A stretch of DNA of 64,000 nt from Melastoma dodecandrum (taxonomy: Eukaryota; Streptophyta; Magnoliopsida; Myrtales; Melastomataceae), in NCBI GenBank assembly GCA_029817715.1, contig JARUPY010000292.1, positions 2,572,001-2,636,000 of the forward strand, written 5' to 3'. Below are positions 52,091 through 61,441 of this stretch, in pieces (position 1 is the stretch's first letter; every line of letters starts with the position of its first letter). The notes beneath the pieces were generated by a model. The model had not been told where the DNA came from, did no database searches, and saw nothing but the letters and a program-made list of their open reading frames with translations. The position numbers and the translations under genes are program-made.

Positions 52091-55000
52091 CTATACTGTG
52101 ATGCCGGCGTCGGCTGCGGATCCGCGGCCTGTGCATCCCTGCCCGACCGCGCCTCGGGCCCGCCCGAAGCGGGCGTAGAGCGCCGGCAGCACCACCAGGG
52201 TCAGCAGGGTCGCGCTGATCAGGCCGCCGATCACCACGGTGGCGAGCGGGCGCTGCACCTCCGCACCGGTGCCGGTGGCGAGCGCCATCGGCACGAAGCC
52301 CAGGGAGGCGACCAGCGCGGTCATCGCCACGGGGCGCAGCCGGGTGAGGGCGCCGTCGCGAATCGCCGCCGACAGCGGCCGGCCCTCGGTCATCAGCTGC
52401 TTGATGAAGGTCAGCATCACGAGGCCGTTGAGCACCGCCACGCCGGAGAGCGCGATGAACCCGACCGCCGCCGGCACCGAGAGCGGCATGTCCCGCAGCC
52501 ACAGGGCCGCGAGGCCACCGGTGAGGGCCAGCGGCACCGCACTGAACACCAGGAGCGCGTCGCGCGCGCTGCCCAGCGCTCCGGTGAGCAGCAGAACGAT
52601 CAACCCGAAGCAGACCGGCACCACCACGGCGAGGCGCGCCCGGGCCGAGGCGAGGTTCTCGAACTGGCCGCCCCAGGTCACGGACGTGCCCGCGGGCAGG
52701 GGCACCGCGGCCGCGACCTTCGCCTGCGCCTCCGCCACCAGGGAACCGATGTCGCGCCCGCGGACATTGGCGGTGACCACGACGCGCCGTCGCCCGTTCT
52801 CCCGGCTGATCTGGTTCGGCCCCTCGCTCACCGAGAACTGCGCCACCTGCCGCAGGAGCACGGAGGCGGCCCGGCCGGTCGGACCCGGAGGGAGCGGCAC
52901 CGGCAGGTTCTCCAGGGCCTCCCGGTCCTCGCGGACCTGATCGGTCAGGCGCACCACGATCGGCACGCGCCGGTCGCCCTCGAACACCACCCCCGCGTCC
53001 CGCCCACCCATGGCGGCGCCGATCACCTCCTGGATGGCGCCGGTGCTCAGCCCCAGCCGCGCCGCCGCCTCCCGGTCGATGCGGATCTCGAAGACCGGCA
53101 AGCCGGCGATCTGCTCGACCTTCACGTCGTCGGCCCCGTCGATGCCGCGCAGGATCGCGGCGATCCGGTTGGCGGTCTCCAGCATCGTCTCGAAGGACTC
53201 GCCGAACACCTTGACGGCGAGGTCGCCCCGGGTGCCGGCCAGGAGCTCGTTGAAGCGCAGCTGGATCGGCTGGGAGAACTCGTAGACGTTGCCCGCGAGC
53301 GCCCCGACCGCCTTCTCGATCCGCTCCTGCAGTTCGGCCTTGGACAGGCTCGGGTCGGGCCATTCCTCCTGCGGCTTGAGCATCACGAAGGTGTCGGAGG
53401 AATTCGGCGGCATCGGGTCGGAGGCGACCTCGGCGGTGCCGGTCTTCGAGAACACGGTGGCGACCTGCGGGAATGTTTTGATCGCCTGCTCGACCTTGAG
53501 CTGCATCGCCTGCGACTGGGTCAGCGATGCCGAGGGGATCCGGGTGGCGTTGAGCGCGATGCTCTTCTCGTCGAGCAGCGGGATGAACTCGGTGCCGAGC
53601 CGGGCCCCCAGCAGCCCGGCGCCGACGAGCAGCAGCAACGCCGCCCCGACGAAGGGCGCCGGCGCCCGGATCGCCGTATCCAGAACCGGCCGGTAGAGCG
53701 TCTTCAGGCCCCGGAGGATCGGGCTCTCCGCCTCGGTGACCCGGCCGGTGAGCGCGATGGCGATCAGGGCCGGCACGAAGGTCAGCGACAGCACGAAGGC
53801 CGCGGCCAGCGCCAGGATGACGGTGAGCGCCATCGGCTGGAACATCTTGCCCTCGACGCCCGTGAAGGTCAGGAGCGGGACGTAGACCAGGATGATGATC
53901 GCCTGCCCGTAGAGGGACGGCTTGATCATCTCCTCGGCCGACGCCCGCACGGTCTCCAGGCGCTCATCGGTGTCGAGGGCGCGCCCGACGGCGTGCTGCC
54001 GCTCGGCGAGGTGGCGGAGCGCGTTCTCGGTGATGATCACCGCCCCGTCGACGATGAGCCCGAAATCGAGCGCCCCGAGGCTCATCAGGTTGGCCGAGAT
54101 CTGTCCTTCGACCATGCCGGTCACGGTCATCAGCATGGCGACCGGGATGACCAGGGCCGCGATCAGCGCCGCCCGGATGTTGCCGAGCAGCAGGAACAGG
54201 ACGACGATCACCAGCGCCGCCCCCTCCGCGAGGTTCTTCGCCACGGTGCGGATCGTCGCGTCGACGAGCTGCGTCCGGTCGAGCAAAGTCCGGATCACGA
54301 TCCCCGGGGGCAGGGTGCGCCGGATCTCATCCAGGCGGGCGCCGACCGCGGACGCCACCGTGCGGCTGTTCTCGCCGATCCGCATCAGGGCGGTGCCGAT
54401 CACGGTCTCCTGCCCGTTCTCGCTGGCAGATCCCGTGCGCAGGTCGCGCCCGATCCGTACCGTGGCGATGTCGCGGATCCGCACCGGCACGGAACCGCGG
54501 CTCGCCACCACCACGTCGGCGATCGCCTCGGGGCTCTCCAGGCGCCCGGCGGCGCGCACCACGTAGCTCTCGCCCCTGTCCTCGAGGTAGCGGGCGCCCT
54601 GGTTGGAATTGTTGGCCTGGAGCGCCCGGGCGACATCCGCGAAGGACAGGTCGAGGGCGGTCAGCTTCGTCGGGTCCGGCTGGACATGGTACTGCTTCTC
54701 GAAGCCGCCGATGCCGTCGACGCCGGCCACTCCGGGCACCGCCTTGATCTGCGGCCGGATGATCCAGTCCTGGACCGTGCGCAGATAGGCGACCTGCTCC
54801 AGCTCCGTCCCGAGGGTCTGGCCCTCCGGGGTGCGGTAGCGCCCGTCCGGCTGCCAGCCAGGCCGTCCCGCCGGTACGGTGATCCGCTCGGCCGGCGGCG
54901 CGTACTGGACCGACCACATGGCGATCTCGCCGAGCCCGGTGGCGATCGGCCCCATCCGGGGCTCGACCCCCGGGGGCAGTTCCTCCCGCACCTGGGCGAG

Positions 55001-55339
55001 GCGCTCGGCGACCTGCTGGCGGGCGAAGTAGATGTCGAGCGTCTCGGCGAAGACCGCGGTGACCTGCGAGAAGCCGTTGCGCGAGAGCGAGCGGGTGTAA
55101 TCCAGGCCCTTGATGCCGGCGAGCGCGGTCTCGACCGGGTAGGTGACCTGCCGCTCGACATCGACCGGCGACAGGGACGGGGCCAGGGTGTTGATCTGCA
55201 CCTGGTTGTTGGTGATGTCGGGCACCGCGTCGATGGGCAGGTGCGTCAGCGCGACGGCGCCGAAGCCGGAGGCCAGCAGCACGAGGAGCAGCACCAGCCA
55301 GCGCTGGCGGACCGAGACGGCGAGGATGCGGCTGATCAT
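52091..55339 (-). CDS. czcA: CzcA-type heavy-metal RND efflux pump
   Basis: 1082 aa from MISRILAVSVRQRWLVLLLV, chosen because GAGG stands eight bases upstream; a frame extension of ten codons also exists. Twelve membrane helices in two sets with large periplasmic loops. Helix 4 carries DFGLIVDGAVIITEN at about residue 424, the heavy-metal RND signature with the essential Asp residues, close to the Co/Zn/Cd (HME1) form. Takes divalent metal from the periplasm or cytosol and expels it by proton antiport. Starts ten bases after the czcB stop. No outer-membrane czcC gene adjoins. Confidence 0.92.
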   Translation of the reverse strand: MISRILAVSVRQRWLVLLLVLLASGFGAVALTHLPIDAVPDITNNQVQINTLAPSLSPVDVERQVTYPVETALAGIKGLDYTRSLSRNGFSQVTAVFAETLDIYFARQQVAERLAQVREELPPGVEPRMGPIATGLGEIAMWSVQYAPPAERITVPAGRPGWQPDGRYRTPEGQTLGTELEQVAYLRTVQDWIIRPQIKAVPGVAGVDGIGGFEKQYHVQPDPTKLTALDLSFADVARALQANNSNQGARYLEDRGESYVVRAAGRLESPEAIADVVVASRGSVPVRIRDIATVRIGRDLRTGSASENGQETVIGTALMRIGENSRTVASAVGARLDEIRRTLPPGIVIRTLLDRTQLVDATIRTVAKNLAEGAALVIVVLFLLLGNIRAALIAALVIPVAMLMTVTGMVEGQISANLMSLGALDFGLIVDGAVIITENALRHLAERQHAVGRALDTDERLETVRASAEEMIKPSLYGQAIIILVYVPLLTFTGVEGKMFQPMALTVILALAAAFVLSLTFVPALIAIALTGRVTEAESPILRGLKTLYRPVLDTAIRAPAPFVGAALLLLVGAGLLGARLGTEFIPLLDEKSIALNATRIPSASLTQSQAMQLKVEQAIKTFPQVATVFSKTGTAEVASDPMPPNSSDTFVMLKPQEEWPDPSLSKAELQERIEKAVGALAGNVYEFSQPIQLRFNELLAGTRGDLAVKVFGESFETMLETANRIAAILRGIDGADDVKVEQIAGLPVFEIRIDREAAARLGLSTGAIQEVIGAAMGGRDAGVVFEGDRRVPIVVRLTDQVREDREALENLPVPLPPGPTGRAASVLLRQVAQFSVSEGPNQISRENGRRRVVVTANVRGRDIGSLVAEAQAKVAAAVPLPAGTSVTWGGQFENLASARARLAVVVPVCFGLIVLLLTGALGSARDALLVFSAVPLALTGGLAALWLRDMPLSVPAAVGFIALSGVAVLNGLVMLTFIKQLMTEGRPLSAAIRDGALTRLRPVAMTALVASLGFVPMALATGTGAEVQRPLATVVIGGLISATLLTLVVLPALYARFGRARGAVGQGCTGRGSAADAGITV

Positions 55340-55349
55340 GGCGCGATCC

Positions 55350-56684
55350 TCAATGGTCGTGGTCGGCATCGGCCTTGCCGAGCTCGGCCTTCAGCAGGAA
55401 GGTGTTGCCCACCGCGATCTCGGCACCGGCTTCGAGCCCGGCCGTGACCGCGTAGGCCGCGTCGTCGGACAGGCCGAGCGTGATGGGTCGCTTTTCGAAG
55501 CCGTCGGCCTTGCGCACGAAGACCACGCTCTGCCCCGCGATGGTCTGGACGGCCGCCTTGGGGATCCGGACCGGGACCGTGTCCCGGGCGATCTCCAGCT
55601 CGGCGGTGACGAAGCTGCCCGGCCGCCACGCGCCATCGGGGTTCGGCAGGGCGACCACCACCCGGGCCGAGCGGGTGTCGGGGTTGAGGAAGGGGCTCAC
55701 GAAGATCACCCGGCCCTCCGCGCGGGTCTCCGGATCGCCGGCCCGGCCGGGGATGACGGCGACGCGGGCGCCCTCCCGCACCTGGGCGAGGTCCAGCGTC
55801 GGCACCGACAGCTCGATCCAGACCGTCGAGAGGTCCGCCACCGTGTAGAGGTCGGCCGGGTCGCCCTCCTTGCCGACCGCGGTGCCGACATCGACCTTGC
55901 GCTCGACGATCCGGCCGGCGAGCGGCGCCCGCAGGGGATAGCGGCGCAGGCTCGACGGGTCCGGCGTCGCCGCGTCGCGCGTCTGGGCGGAAGCGACCTC
56001 GGCGGCGTCGAGGCCGAGCGCCGACAGCTTCTGCCGGGCGAGTTCGACGCGCAGCCGGGCCTCCAGATGGGCGGCCCGGGCGGTCTCGAAGGCGGCCTCC
56101 GAGGCGGAGCGGGAGGCGAGCAGCTTCTGCTGGCGCTCGAAATTGATCGTCTGCAGCTCCGCCTGGACCTGGGCGGTGAGGTAGTCGCTCTTGGCGTCGG
56201 CGACCTCCCGGCTGTCGAGGATCGCCACGACCTCGTCTTTCCGCACGGCGTCGCCGAGGCGCTTGCGCATCTCCGCCACGGTGCCGACCACCCGGGCCGG
56301 GACGCGGGCGATCCGGTCGGTGTCGGGGGTGATGGTGCCGGGGACCAGCAGGTGCCGCGCCAGCGTGCCGCCGCCGACCGTGCGGGTGGCGATGTCCTGG
56401 GCCGCCACCTGATCGAGCCGCATCCGGATCACGCCCGCGCCGCCGCCCTCTCCGGCGCCGTCCGCGTGCGCATGATCGTGGTCATGCTCTCGGACGGGGC
56501 CCGCCGGCCGGCCCGGCCCGGCGGCGCGTTCGTGGTCATCGCCGTCGCGCGAGGCCGGGACGAGACCGGACGCCGCCAGGGCCTGCCGCAGGAGGGCGGG
56601 CAGGGCGGGAACGGCGGCGCCGAGGGCGATGCCGACGGCCAGAAGGACCACGGACAGGAGGGCCGCGGACAGGAGGATGCGCAT
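55350..56684 (-). CDS. czcB: CzcB-type membrane-fusion protein
   Basis: 444 aa periplasmic adaptor. An N-terminal anchor (LLSAALLSVVLLAVGIALGA) is followed by a His/Asp-rich stretch (EHDHDHAHADG) likely to bind metal, then the lipoyl/hairpin domain (RVVGTVAEMRKRLGDAVRKD, and the coiled coil with AELQTINFERQQKLLASRSA) and beta-barrel. It ends GKADADHDH, a second metal-binding tail. Works with CzcA. Upstream lies a small His/Cys protein gene on the same strand. Confidence 0.9.
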   Translation of the reverse strand: MRILLSAALLSVVLLAVGIALGAAVPALPALLRQALAASGLVPASRDGDDHERAAGPGRPAGPVREHDHDHAHADGAGEGGGAGVIRMRLDQVAAQDIATRTVGGGTLARHLLVPGTITPDTDRIARVPARVVGTVAEMRKRLGDAVRKDEVVAILDSREVADAKSDYLTAQVQAELQTINFERQQKLLASRSASEAAFETARAAHLEARLRVELARQKLSALGLDAAEVASAQTRDAATPDPSSLRRYPLRAPLAGRIVERKVDVGTAVGKEGDPADLYTVADLSTVWIELSVPTLDLAQVREGARVAVIPGRAGDPETRAEGRVIFVSPFLNPDTRSARVVVALPNPDGAWRPGSFVTAELEIARDTVPVRIPKAAVQTIAGQSVVFVRKADGFEKRPITLGLSDDAAYAVTAGLEAGAEIAVGNTFLLKAELGKADADHDH

Positions 56685-56801
56685 GGGAAAGCTGCTCGGC
56701 CGGGCGGCGGGACGCCGCGCGGCGGTCCCGGAGGGGCCCGTTCAGGTGTCGCGGAAGGGCGGACCCGGAGCCGGTTCGGCCTCCGGGCGGGACGCGCGCC
56801 C

Positions 56802-57134
56802 TCAGGCGGCGTCGCCCCCCGCGCGCGGGGGGCGGGGCAGCCGGTCGGGCACGACGGAGGGCCAGCCCTGCACGAGGGCGGCGGCCAGCGTCCGGCTCGG
56901 AACCGAGGGCGGCGCGACGTCGGCCGCCTCCAGGCGGGCGGCCTGATGGCAGCCGCAATGGAGGTGCTCGCCGAGGCCGGGATCGATCTCCGCGGGCGCG
57001 GCCGGCGCGTCGAGGGCCGGCCCCTCGCTCCGGGCATGATGGCTGCCGGCGTGGAAGGCCAGATCGGCCGCGAGGCCCGCACCCGGGGCGGCGAGGGACA
57101 GGGCCAGGACGAGCGACAGCACGCGGGCCGCCAT
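56802..57134 (-). CDS. small exported His/Cys protein of the efflux operon
   Basis: 110 aa if started at MAARVLSLVLALSLAAPGAG; longer starts up to 57224 are open and cannot be excluded. Signal peptide ends near LAADLAFH. The mature part has AFHAGSHHARSEG and GEHLHCGCHQAARLE, that is, several His and a CGC pair suited to metal binding. Such short proteins often head czc/cus operons. Its function may be periplasmic metal capture; inference. Confidence 0.6.
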   Translation of the reverse strand: MAARVLSLVLALSLAAPGAGLAADLAFHAGSHHARSEGPALDAPAAPAEIDPGLGEHLHCGCHQAARLEAADVAPPSVPSRTLAAALVQGWPSVVPDRLPRPPRAGGDAA

Positions 57135-57243
57135 CGCCCACCAGCCGCGCACCCGCGCGGCGCGCCTATGCCGAACCCCGAAAGTCATCGGGGCCATATG
57201 GGCGATGCGGGGCCGCCGGCACAAGGCCCCCGACCCGCGTCCG

Positions 57244-58290
57244 TCAGGCCGCGAGCTTCAGGACCCAGTCGTAGAAATCGGCCCAGGTCTCCGTTCGGGA
57301 CGGCTGGCCCGGCGCCACCCCGGCCTCGGTCAGCGCGCGCGCGCGGACATCCCGGGGCGCGTGGCCGTAGGCGGCGCGGAAGGCCTGGGCGAAATGCGCG
57401 GGACTCTCGAAGCCCCAGCGATACGCCACCTCCGAAACGCGGGGGCCCCGCCCGTCGCACGCGGCGAGGTCCCGGTAGGCGCGGGCGAGCCGGCGCTGGC
57501 GGATGTAGCCGGACACGCCGCCGAGCGGCACGAACAGGCGGTACAGGGCGCTGCGCGAGAGCCCGAACTGCCGGCCGAGCGTCTCGGCGTTCAGGTCGGG
57601 GGAGCCGAGTTCGGCCTCGATGACGCGGCGCAGGGCGAGGAGGAGCGGTGCGCCCTCCGAAACCTCGCCGGCGCGCATCGCGTCGGTCCAGCCGCGCGTC
57701 GCCGCGCCGAGCAGCGCGGCCGTGGCCCGCGTCGCCGCCTCGGCTTCCCGCTCGGAGAACCCATCGGAATGTGTGCTGAGCGCGCACAGGTGATCGTTGA
57801 GCATCCGGCCGAACGGCGTCGCCCCCGGGATCACCGCCCCGTGAAGGGCGTCGAGGCCGCTCTGATCGGCACCGAAGAGCCCGCGCGGCAGCACCACCGT
57901 CAGGGCCTGATAGTCGGTGGAGCTGGCGGAGAGGGGCCGCGCCAGGTCGAGCAGGCAGATATCGCCCGGCCCGCATTCCTGCTCGCTGCCGCCGACCGCG
58001 ACCCGGGACCGGCCGGCGAGTCGCACATGGGCCAGGACGTGATCGACGCCCATCCGGGCCACGAGGGCGCGGTCGCGGGTGAATTGCAGCCCCGAGGCGC
58101 TGGCCCGGCAGAGGATCGCGTTGCCGAGGTGCTGGACGCGCGACCGGCCCCGGAACTCCGCCAGATCCTCCTTGCGGATCGCGAAGTTCCAGAACGGCGC
58201 GACGGCATCGCGCCAAGCCGCGGCCTGTTGGGGACCCGGGCTCTCACTCTTGAGCTGCAGGACAGAGTTCGACCGCATCGCCCGCGTCAT
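57244..58290 (-). CDS. AraC-family regulator
   Basis: 348 aa. The C-terminal double helix-turn-helix is clear: NAETLGRQFGLSRSALYRLF, GYIRQRRLARAYRDLAACDG, VSEVAYRWGFESPAHFAQAF, RAAYGHAPRDVRARALTEAG. The N-terminal domain (ILCRASASGLQFTRDRALVA, then GPGDICLLDLARPLSA) is the AraC_binding_2 cupin type. It lies upstream of the czc genes on the same strand but is separated by more than 100 bases; target unknown. Confidence 0.88.
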   Translation of the reverse strand: MTRAMRSNSVLQLKSESPGPQQAAAWRDAVAPFWNFAIRKEDLAEFRGRSRVQHLGNAILCRASASGLQFTRDRALVARMGVDHVLAHVRLAGRSRVAVGGSEQECGPGDICLLDLARPLSASSTDYQALTVVLPRGLFGADQSGLDALHGAVIPGATPFGRMLNDHLCALSTHSDGFSEREAEAATRATAALLGAATRGWTDAMRAGEVSEGAPLLLALRRVIEAELGSPDLNAETLGRQFGLSRSALYRLFVPLGGVSGYIRQRRLARAYRDLAACDGRGPRVSEVAYRWGFESPAHFAQAFRAAYGHAPRDVRARALTEAGVAPGQPSRTETWADFYDWVLKLAA

Positions 58291-58608
58291 GCCCCGCCGG
58301 TTCGGAAGGATCGTCTAAGTGGTCCCAGTACGACGATTCCGGCTTCTCTGAAAAGGGCCGTCGGCTAAAGCGGCGGTCGCGCTGCCGGTGCGGAAGACCC
58401 AGACCCGAAGGATGCAACACCGCCGCGTTTGATTACAGATGAGGCGGCCGATGATCGCGTCACGTCTGCGCGTGACGTCAGTTTCCGACCAACGGGGATC
58501 GAACATCCCAGTCCGATACAAGACGTCCCGCGTACCGGAAGGCCGCGGGACGTTGAAGGGTGCACGGTCGTGAAGACCGTGATGTCAGCGCACAGGGTTA
58601 ACGTCGCG
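58291..58608. other. intergenic region, 318 bp
   Basis: No gene recognised. It contains CGTCACG-tctg-CGCGTGACG (about 58457-58476) and CACGGTC-gtgaa-GACCGTG (about 58562-58580), two short hairpins; either could be a regulator site or transcript end. Confidence 0.4.
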
Positions 58609-58788
58609 TTACTTTCCGCTCGGCGCCGCGCCGCTGCCCGTGGCGCCGTTGCCGGTGCTGTTGTCGCCCGCGGGGGCGCCGGCGGACGAGGTGTTGCCGT
58701 TGGGCGTGCCCTGCGCGGCGGCCAGTCCTGCAGTGCCAGCGACGAGGGCGAGGGCGAGCAGGGCGGACTGGACGGTGCGGCTGGTCAT
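58609..58788 (-). CDS. small exported Asn/Gly-rich protein
   Basis: 59 aa. Signal peptide MTSRTVQSALLALALVAGTA cleaved near GLAAAQG. The mature 35 residues are Gly, Asn, Ser, Ala and Pro (GTPNGNTSSAGAPAGDNSTG), without structure-forming residues. Short secreted proteins of this kind are common here; function unknown. Ribosome-binding site weak. Confidence 0.45.
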   Translation of the reverse strand: MTSRTVQSALLALALVAGTAGLAAAQGTPNGNTSSAGAPAGDNSTGNGATGSGAAPSGK

Positions 58789-59321
58789 GGCTCTGCTGAT
58801 TCCGATCGAGTTCGCGGCGTGCTGGACCACGGCGCCGGCCCTGAAAATTCTCTCGGGACCAGACCATGCCGGCCTGAGCGGGATAACCGCCCGCCCCGAG
58901 GCGTGTTCCGGACCCGGCCCATCGGCCGCAGCCGCGCATCCGACGAACAGGCAGGCGGCACCGCGTCGGCCGACCTCGCCCCCCGGCCCCGGGGGTGCCC
59001 GTCGCGGACTTGCGGCGCCGTGTTCGGCCCGATTCGTCAGCCGCGGCCGGGAACCTGAATCCGCCCGCAAGCTTGTCCGGGCATCGGAGCCCGGGAGCGG
59101 CGCGTGACGGTGATCCGGATCCTGCGGGCGGGGACAGGCGTCGATCCGGACCGGGCCGGCGCTCGATGCCCGCGCGGCGCCGGACACGAGGGCGAAGCGG
59201 CCGGCTTTCAGGACCGCGCGCAGCGTCCGAATCACCCGAACTCCGGCGGCCGTCGCGGTGCGCGGCCCTGGAGGCCTGAGGCGCGCAGGGCCTGGGCGGC
59301 TGGAGCCACGGGAGACACGTC
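58789..59321. other. intergenic region, 533 bp
   Basis: GC-rich, with open frames on both strands that lack ribosome-binding sites and recognisable sequence. I see no gene or repeat in it. Confidence 0.4.
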
Positions 59322-59564
59322 ATGACCAAGCTGTTCATCGCACAGGTGCGTGACGCGGAGGGCCTGAAGCCCCTCGTCACGGTCAGGGCGGAGGCCGAGG
59401 GCGAGGCGCGCCTGTTCCTGACGGCCGCCTATCCGGATGCGGAGATCGCCGCCGTCGCGGAACCCAGCGACTGGACGAGCGATGCCGATACCGGAACCCG
59501 GGCCGGCGACATCCGCGAGCATCCGGGCGTGGCGTGGCAGCCGCCGTCCAGCTTGGCCGACTGA
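59322..59564 (+). CDS. conserved hypothetical protein
   Basis: 80 aa with GGGAG seven bases before the ATG. Begins MTKLFIAQVRDAEGLKPLVT and has an alpha/beta look (TVRAEAEGEARLFLTAAYPD, AEIAAVAEPSDW). Soluble, acidic, no signal peptide. No family recognised. Confidence 0.55.
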   Translation: MTKLFIAQVRDAEGLKPLVTVRAEAEGEARLFLTAAYPDAEIAAVAEPSDWTSDADTGTRAGDIREHPGVAWQPPSSLAD

Positions 59565-59659
59565 GTGCGGCCCATGTTCGGCCACAGGAATCGGCCGGTT
59601 CGGCACAATTGGAGCGGTCGCATTTACGCCCCGTCAGCGCCCGGCGCGGAGGCTGCGGG

Positions 59660-60034
59660 ATGACGTCCGGCGATCCGACACCGCGGCTCTTCGCGGCCGT
59701 GGCCTCCCTGACCGGCACCGGGATCCTGATGTGCCGCGCGGAGCCGTCCTGGGACGGGATCCTGATCGGCCTGTCGTGTCTCGGGCTCTGGGTCCTCGGA
59801 ACCCTCGCGGCGCGGCCGGCCCGCGACCCGGTGCCGGCACGGCCGACCCGGCCACGGGTGCTCGAAGCCGTCATCCTCGAGATGCCCCGGACCACGCCGG
59901 ACCTGCTGCCCGCGCCGCAGTCCACCGCCCGTGCCGCCGCCCATGCCGCCGCGCCGCCGGGCGCGTCCCACCTGCCTGAGGCGCCGACGCACCGGCAGGG
60001 GGTCGTCCAGCGCCACACGCGTCAGCGCCGGTAG
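59660..60034 (+). CDS. hypothetical membrane protein
   Basis: 124 aa from MTSGDPTPRLFAAVASLTGT, with GGAGG seven bases upstream. One or two membrane segments: LFAAVASLTGTGILM and WDGILIGLSCLGLWVLGTLA. The remainder is proline/arginine-rich and probably disordered. No family recognised. Confidence 0.5.
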   Translation: MTSGDPTPRLFAAVASLTGTGILMCRAEPSWDGILIGLSCLGLWVLGTLAARPARDPVPARPTRPRVLEAVILEMPRTTPDLLPAPQSTARAAAHAAAPPGASHLPEAPTHRQGVVQRHTRQRR

Positions 60035-60150
60035 GCCGCATCCCGGTCCGGCCGTCCATCCGATCCCGTCGCCAGCGTCTCCCGCTGCCTCGATGCGGCA
60101 GATACCGGATCTGCCCAGGCCAGCCCGGGTGACAGCAGGCTGGACGAGAC

Positions 60151-60248
60151 TCAGCAAACTTGCGTTGGCAGGCCAACGCTTCGTCCGCTGAGGTCCTTGA
60201 TGGACCGCAGGTTTTCGTCGCAAAGCCGGTGACCACCTCTGCGAAACC
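60151..60248 (+). repeat. 98-bp dispersed repeat, copy B
   Basis: Matches 12837-12934 (minus strand) at 88 of 98 positions without gaps. In this copy GTTGGC-ag-GCCAAC (60164-60177) and GGTCC-ttgat-GGACC can form hairpins; both are weakened by changes in copy A. It ends eight bases before the GTG of the small gene at 60256, so it lies in that gene's leader or may be its coding start. Confidence 0.85.
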
Positions 60249-60255
60249 TGCTGAC

Positions 60256-60438
60256 GTGACGACCTACACGGTGAAGCAGGCGCTGGCCGCCAAGGTCGCG
60301 GATCACATCGAGATCGCGATCGAGACCCAGGACGGCACCACGCTGAAGCTCAAGGCGACCGCCGACCAGCTGGATGTCCTGGTGGGCGATCTGGAGACCA
60401 TCCTGGACGCCGACGACGCGGAGGGCGAGGCGGCCTGA
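60256..60438 (+). CDS. small hypothetical protein downstream of the repeat
   Basis: 60 aa from GTG 60256: VTTYTVKQALAAKVADHIEI, then AIETQDGTTLKLKATADQLD and VLVGDLETILDADDAEGEAA. A small beta/helix protein, acidic at the end. The frame is open further upstream through the repeat to 60160 (92 aa), but substitutions in the repeat do not look protein-like, so the shorter form is preferred. No ribosome-binding site is obvious. No family recognised. Confidence 0.5.
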   Translation: MTTYTVKQALAAKVADHIEIAIETQDGTTLKLKATADQLDVLVGDLETILDADDAEGEAA

Positions 60439-60745
60439 GCCACCCGCCTCGGAGGCGACGCCGGATTCGGGGCGGGCTTTCAGACCTGATCGGGGTCGGC
60501 TGCTGCCGCGAGTCGCGCCTTTGGCCGTTCGCGGCGCGGCCAAGACTGGTATCAAATCAAGTCTGGTGTCTTATTGGTGGAAACGTCGATCTGAGGAGGC
60601 GTCGGGTGTCCCGCTGCGTCTTCGCCATCCGGAATGGCGACTGGTCAGCTGACCCGGGCCGGGGGCACCGGGCCGACGGACGCGCCGCAGCGGGACCGGC
60701 CTGTCGCGGCCCGCGCGCCGGACCGATGTCGTGCCGGGGTTGGCG
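60439..60745. other. intergenic region, 307 bp
   Basis: No gene recognised. The middle (about 60545-60590) is AT-rich for this genome and may hold the promoter of the gene at 60746. Confidence 0.4.
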
Positions 60746-61009
60746 ATGACCGCGACCGAACCCCTCACCCCTTACCGGCTGCAATGCGTCGTGCACCGGG
60801 AGAGCGCGAGCGGCATCATCATCCACGACGAGCAGATCCTCTGTGCCTCCGAGGCCGCGGCCGTCGCCGACGCGAAGGCCCGCTTCGCGCATCTGCGCGC
60901 GGGCCGCTCGGGCTCCGCGGCCCTGCGGGACGGAGCCGGTCGCGTCGTCTGGTCCATGCGGCAGGACGGACCACCCAGGGCGGAGGCGCCCGATCCCGGG
61001 CGGCCCTGA
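60746..61009 (+). CDS. conserved hypothetical protein
   Basis: 87 aa starting MTATEPLTPYRLQCVVHRES. Contains ASGIIIHDEQILCASEAAAV and ALRDGAGRVVWSMRQDGPP, which read as a small alpha/beta domain like other short proteins of this genus. Two cysteines. No signal peptide. Function unknown. Confidence 0.5.
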   Translation: MTATEPLTPYRLQCVVHRESASGIIIHDEQILCASEAAAVADAKARFAHLRAGRSGSAALRDGAGRVVWSMRQDGPPRAEAPDPGRP

Positions 61010-61441
61010 GCCCGGACGCTCACGCGGTCCGAGGGGCGGCGCGACAACCCGGACGGCCTGACGGCTCGCCTCCGGCAGAGCCGGAGATCGCGTCGCCCAC
61101 CCGCCCGGTCGAGGGGCCAGGCCCGCGCCGCCGGGCGACGGCGGGAACGGAGCCGCGAACGGAGTACGATCGCCCGCACCCGACGCCTCAGGCCAGGAGG
61201 CACCGATCGTTCCGCGGCGACAACAGCCAAGCTTGGCCGTGGCGCCATGCTCGGCGCAGTGTCGGCCAGGTTTCTGTTCGCGCAGCGCAAATAACGATTG
61301 ACCGGCGCGAACTTCTAAGTACTTTTACTAAGCTGTCGTATTTACGGGCTAGATTGCGCCATCCGGCCGCAAATAGCATTATTTGGCTAAAGCTGCCCGG
61401 TCCGGCGTTGTGGAGCGGTCGCGTCGGAGTCGTGGGCGACG
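61010..61441. other. intergenic region, 432 bp
   Basis: No gene recognised. The stretch at about 61280-61385 is unusually AT-rich and likely holds the promoter of the secreted-protein gene at 61442. Confidence 0.4.

Noticed and set aside
52064..55447. Open frame of 1127 codons on the plus strand
   Set aside because: Exact antisense of the intact czcA gene; its translation is low-complexity (R, G, D, H, Q) and without any motif.
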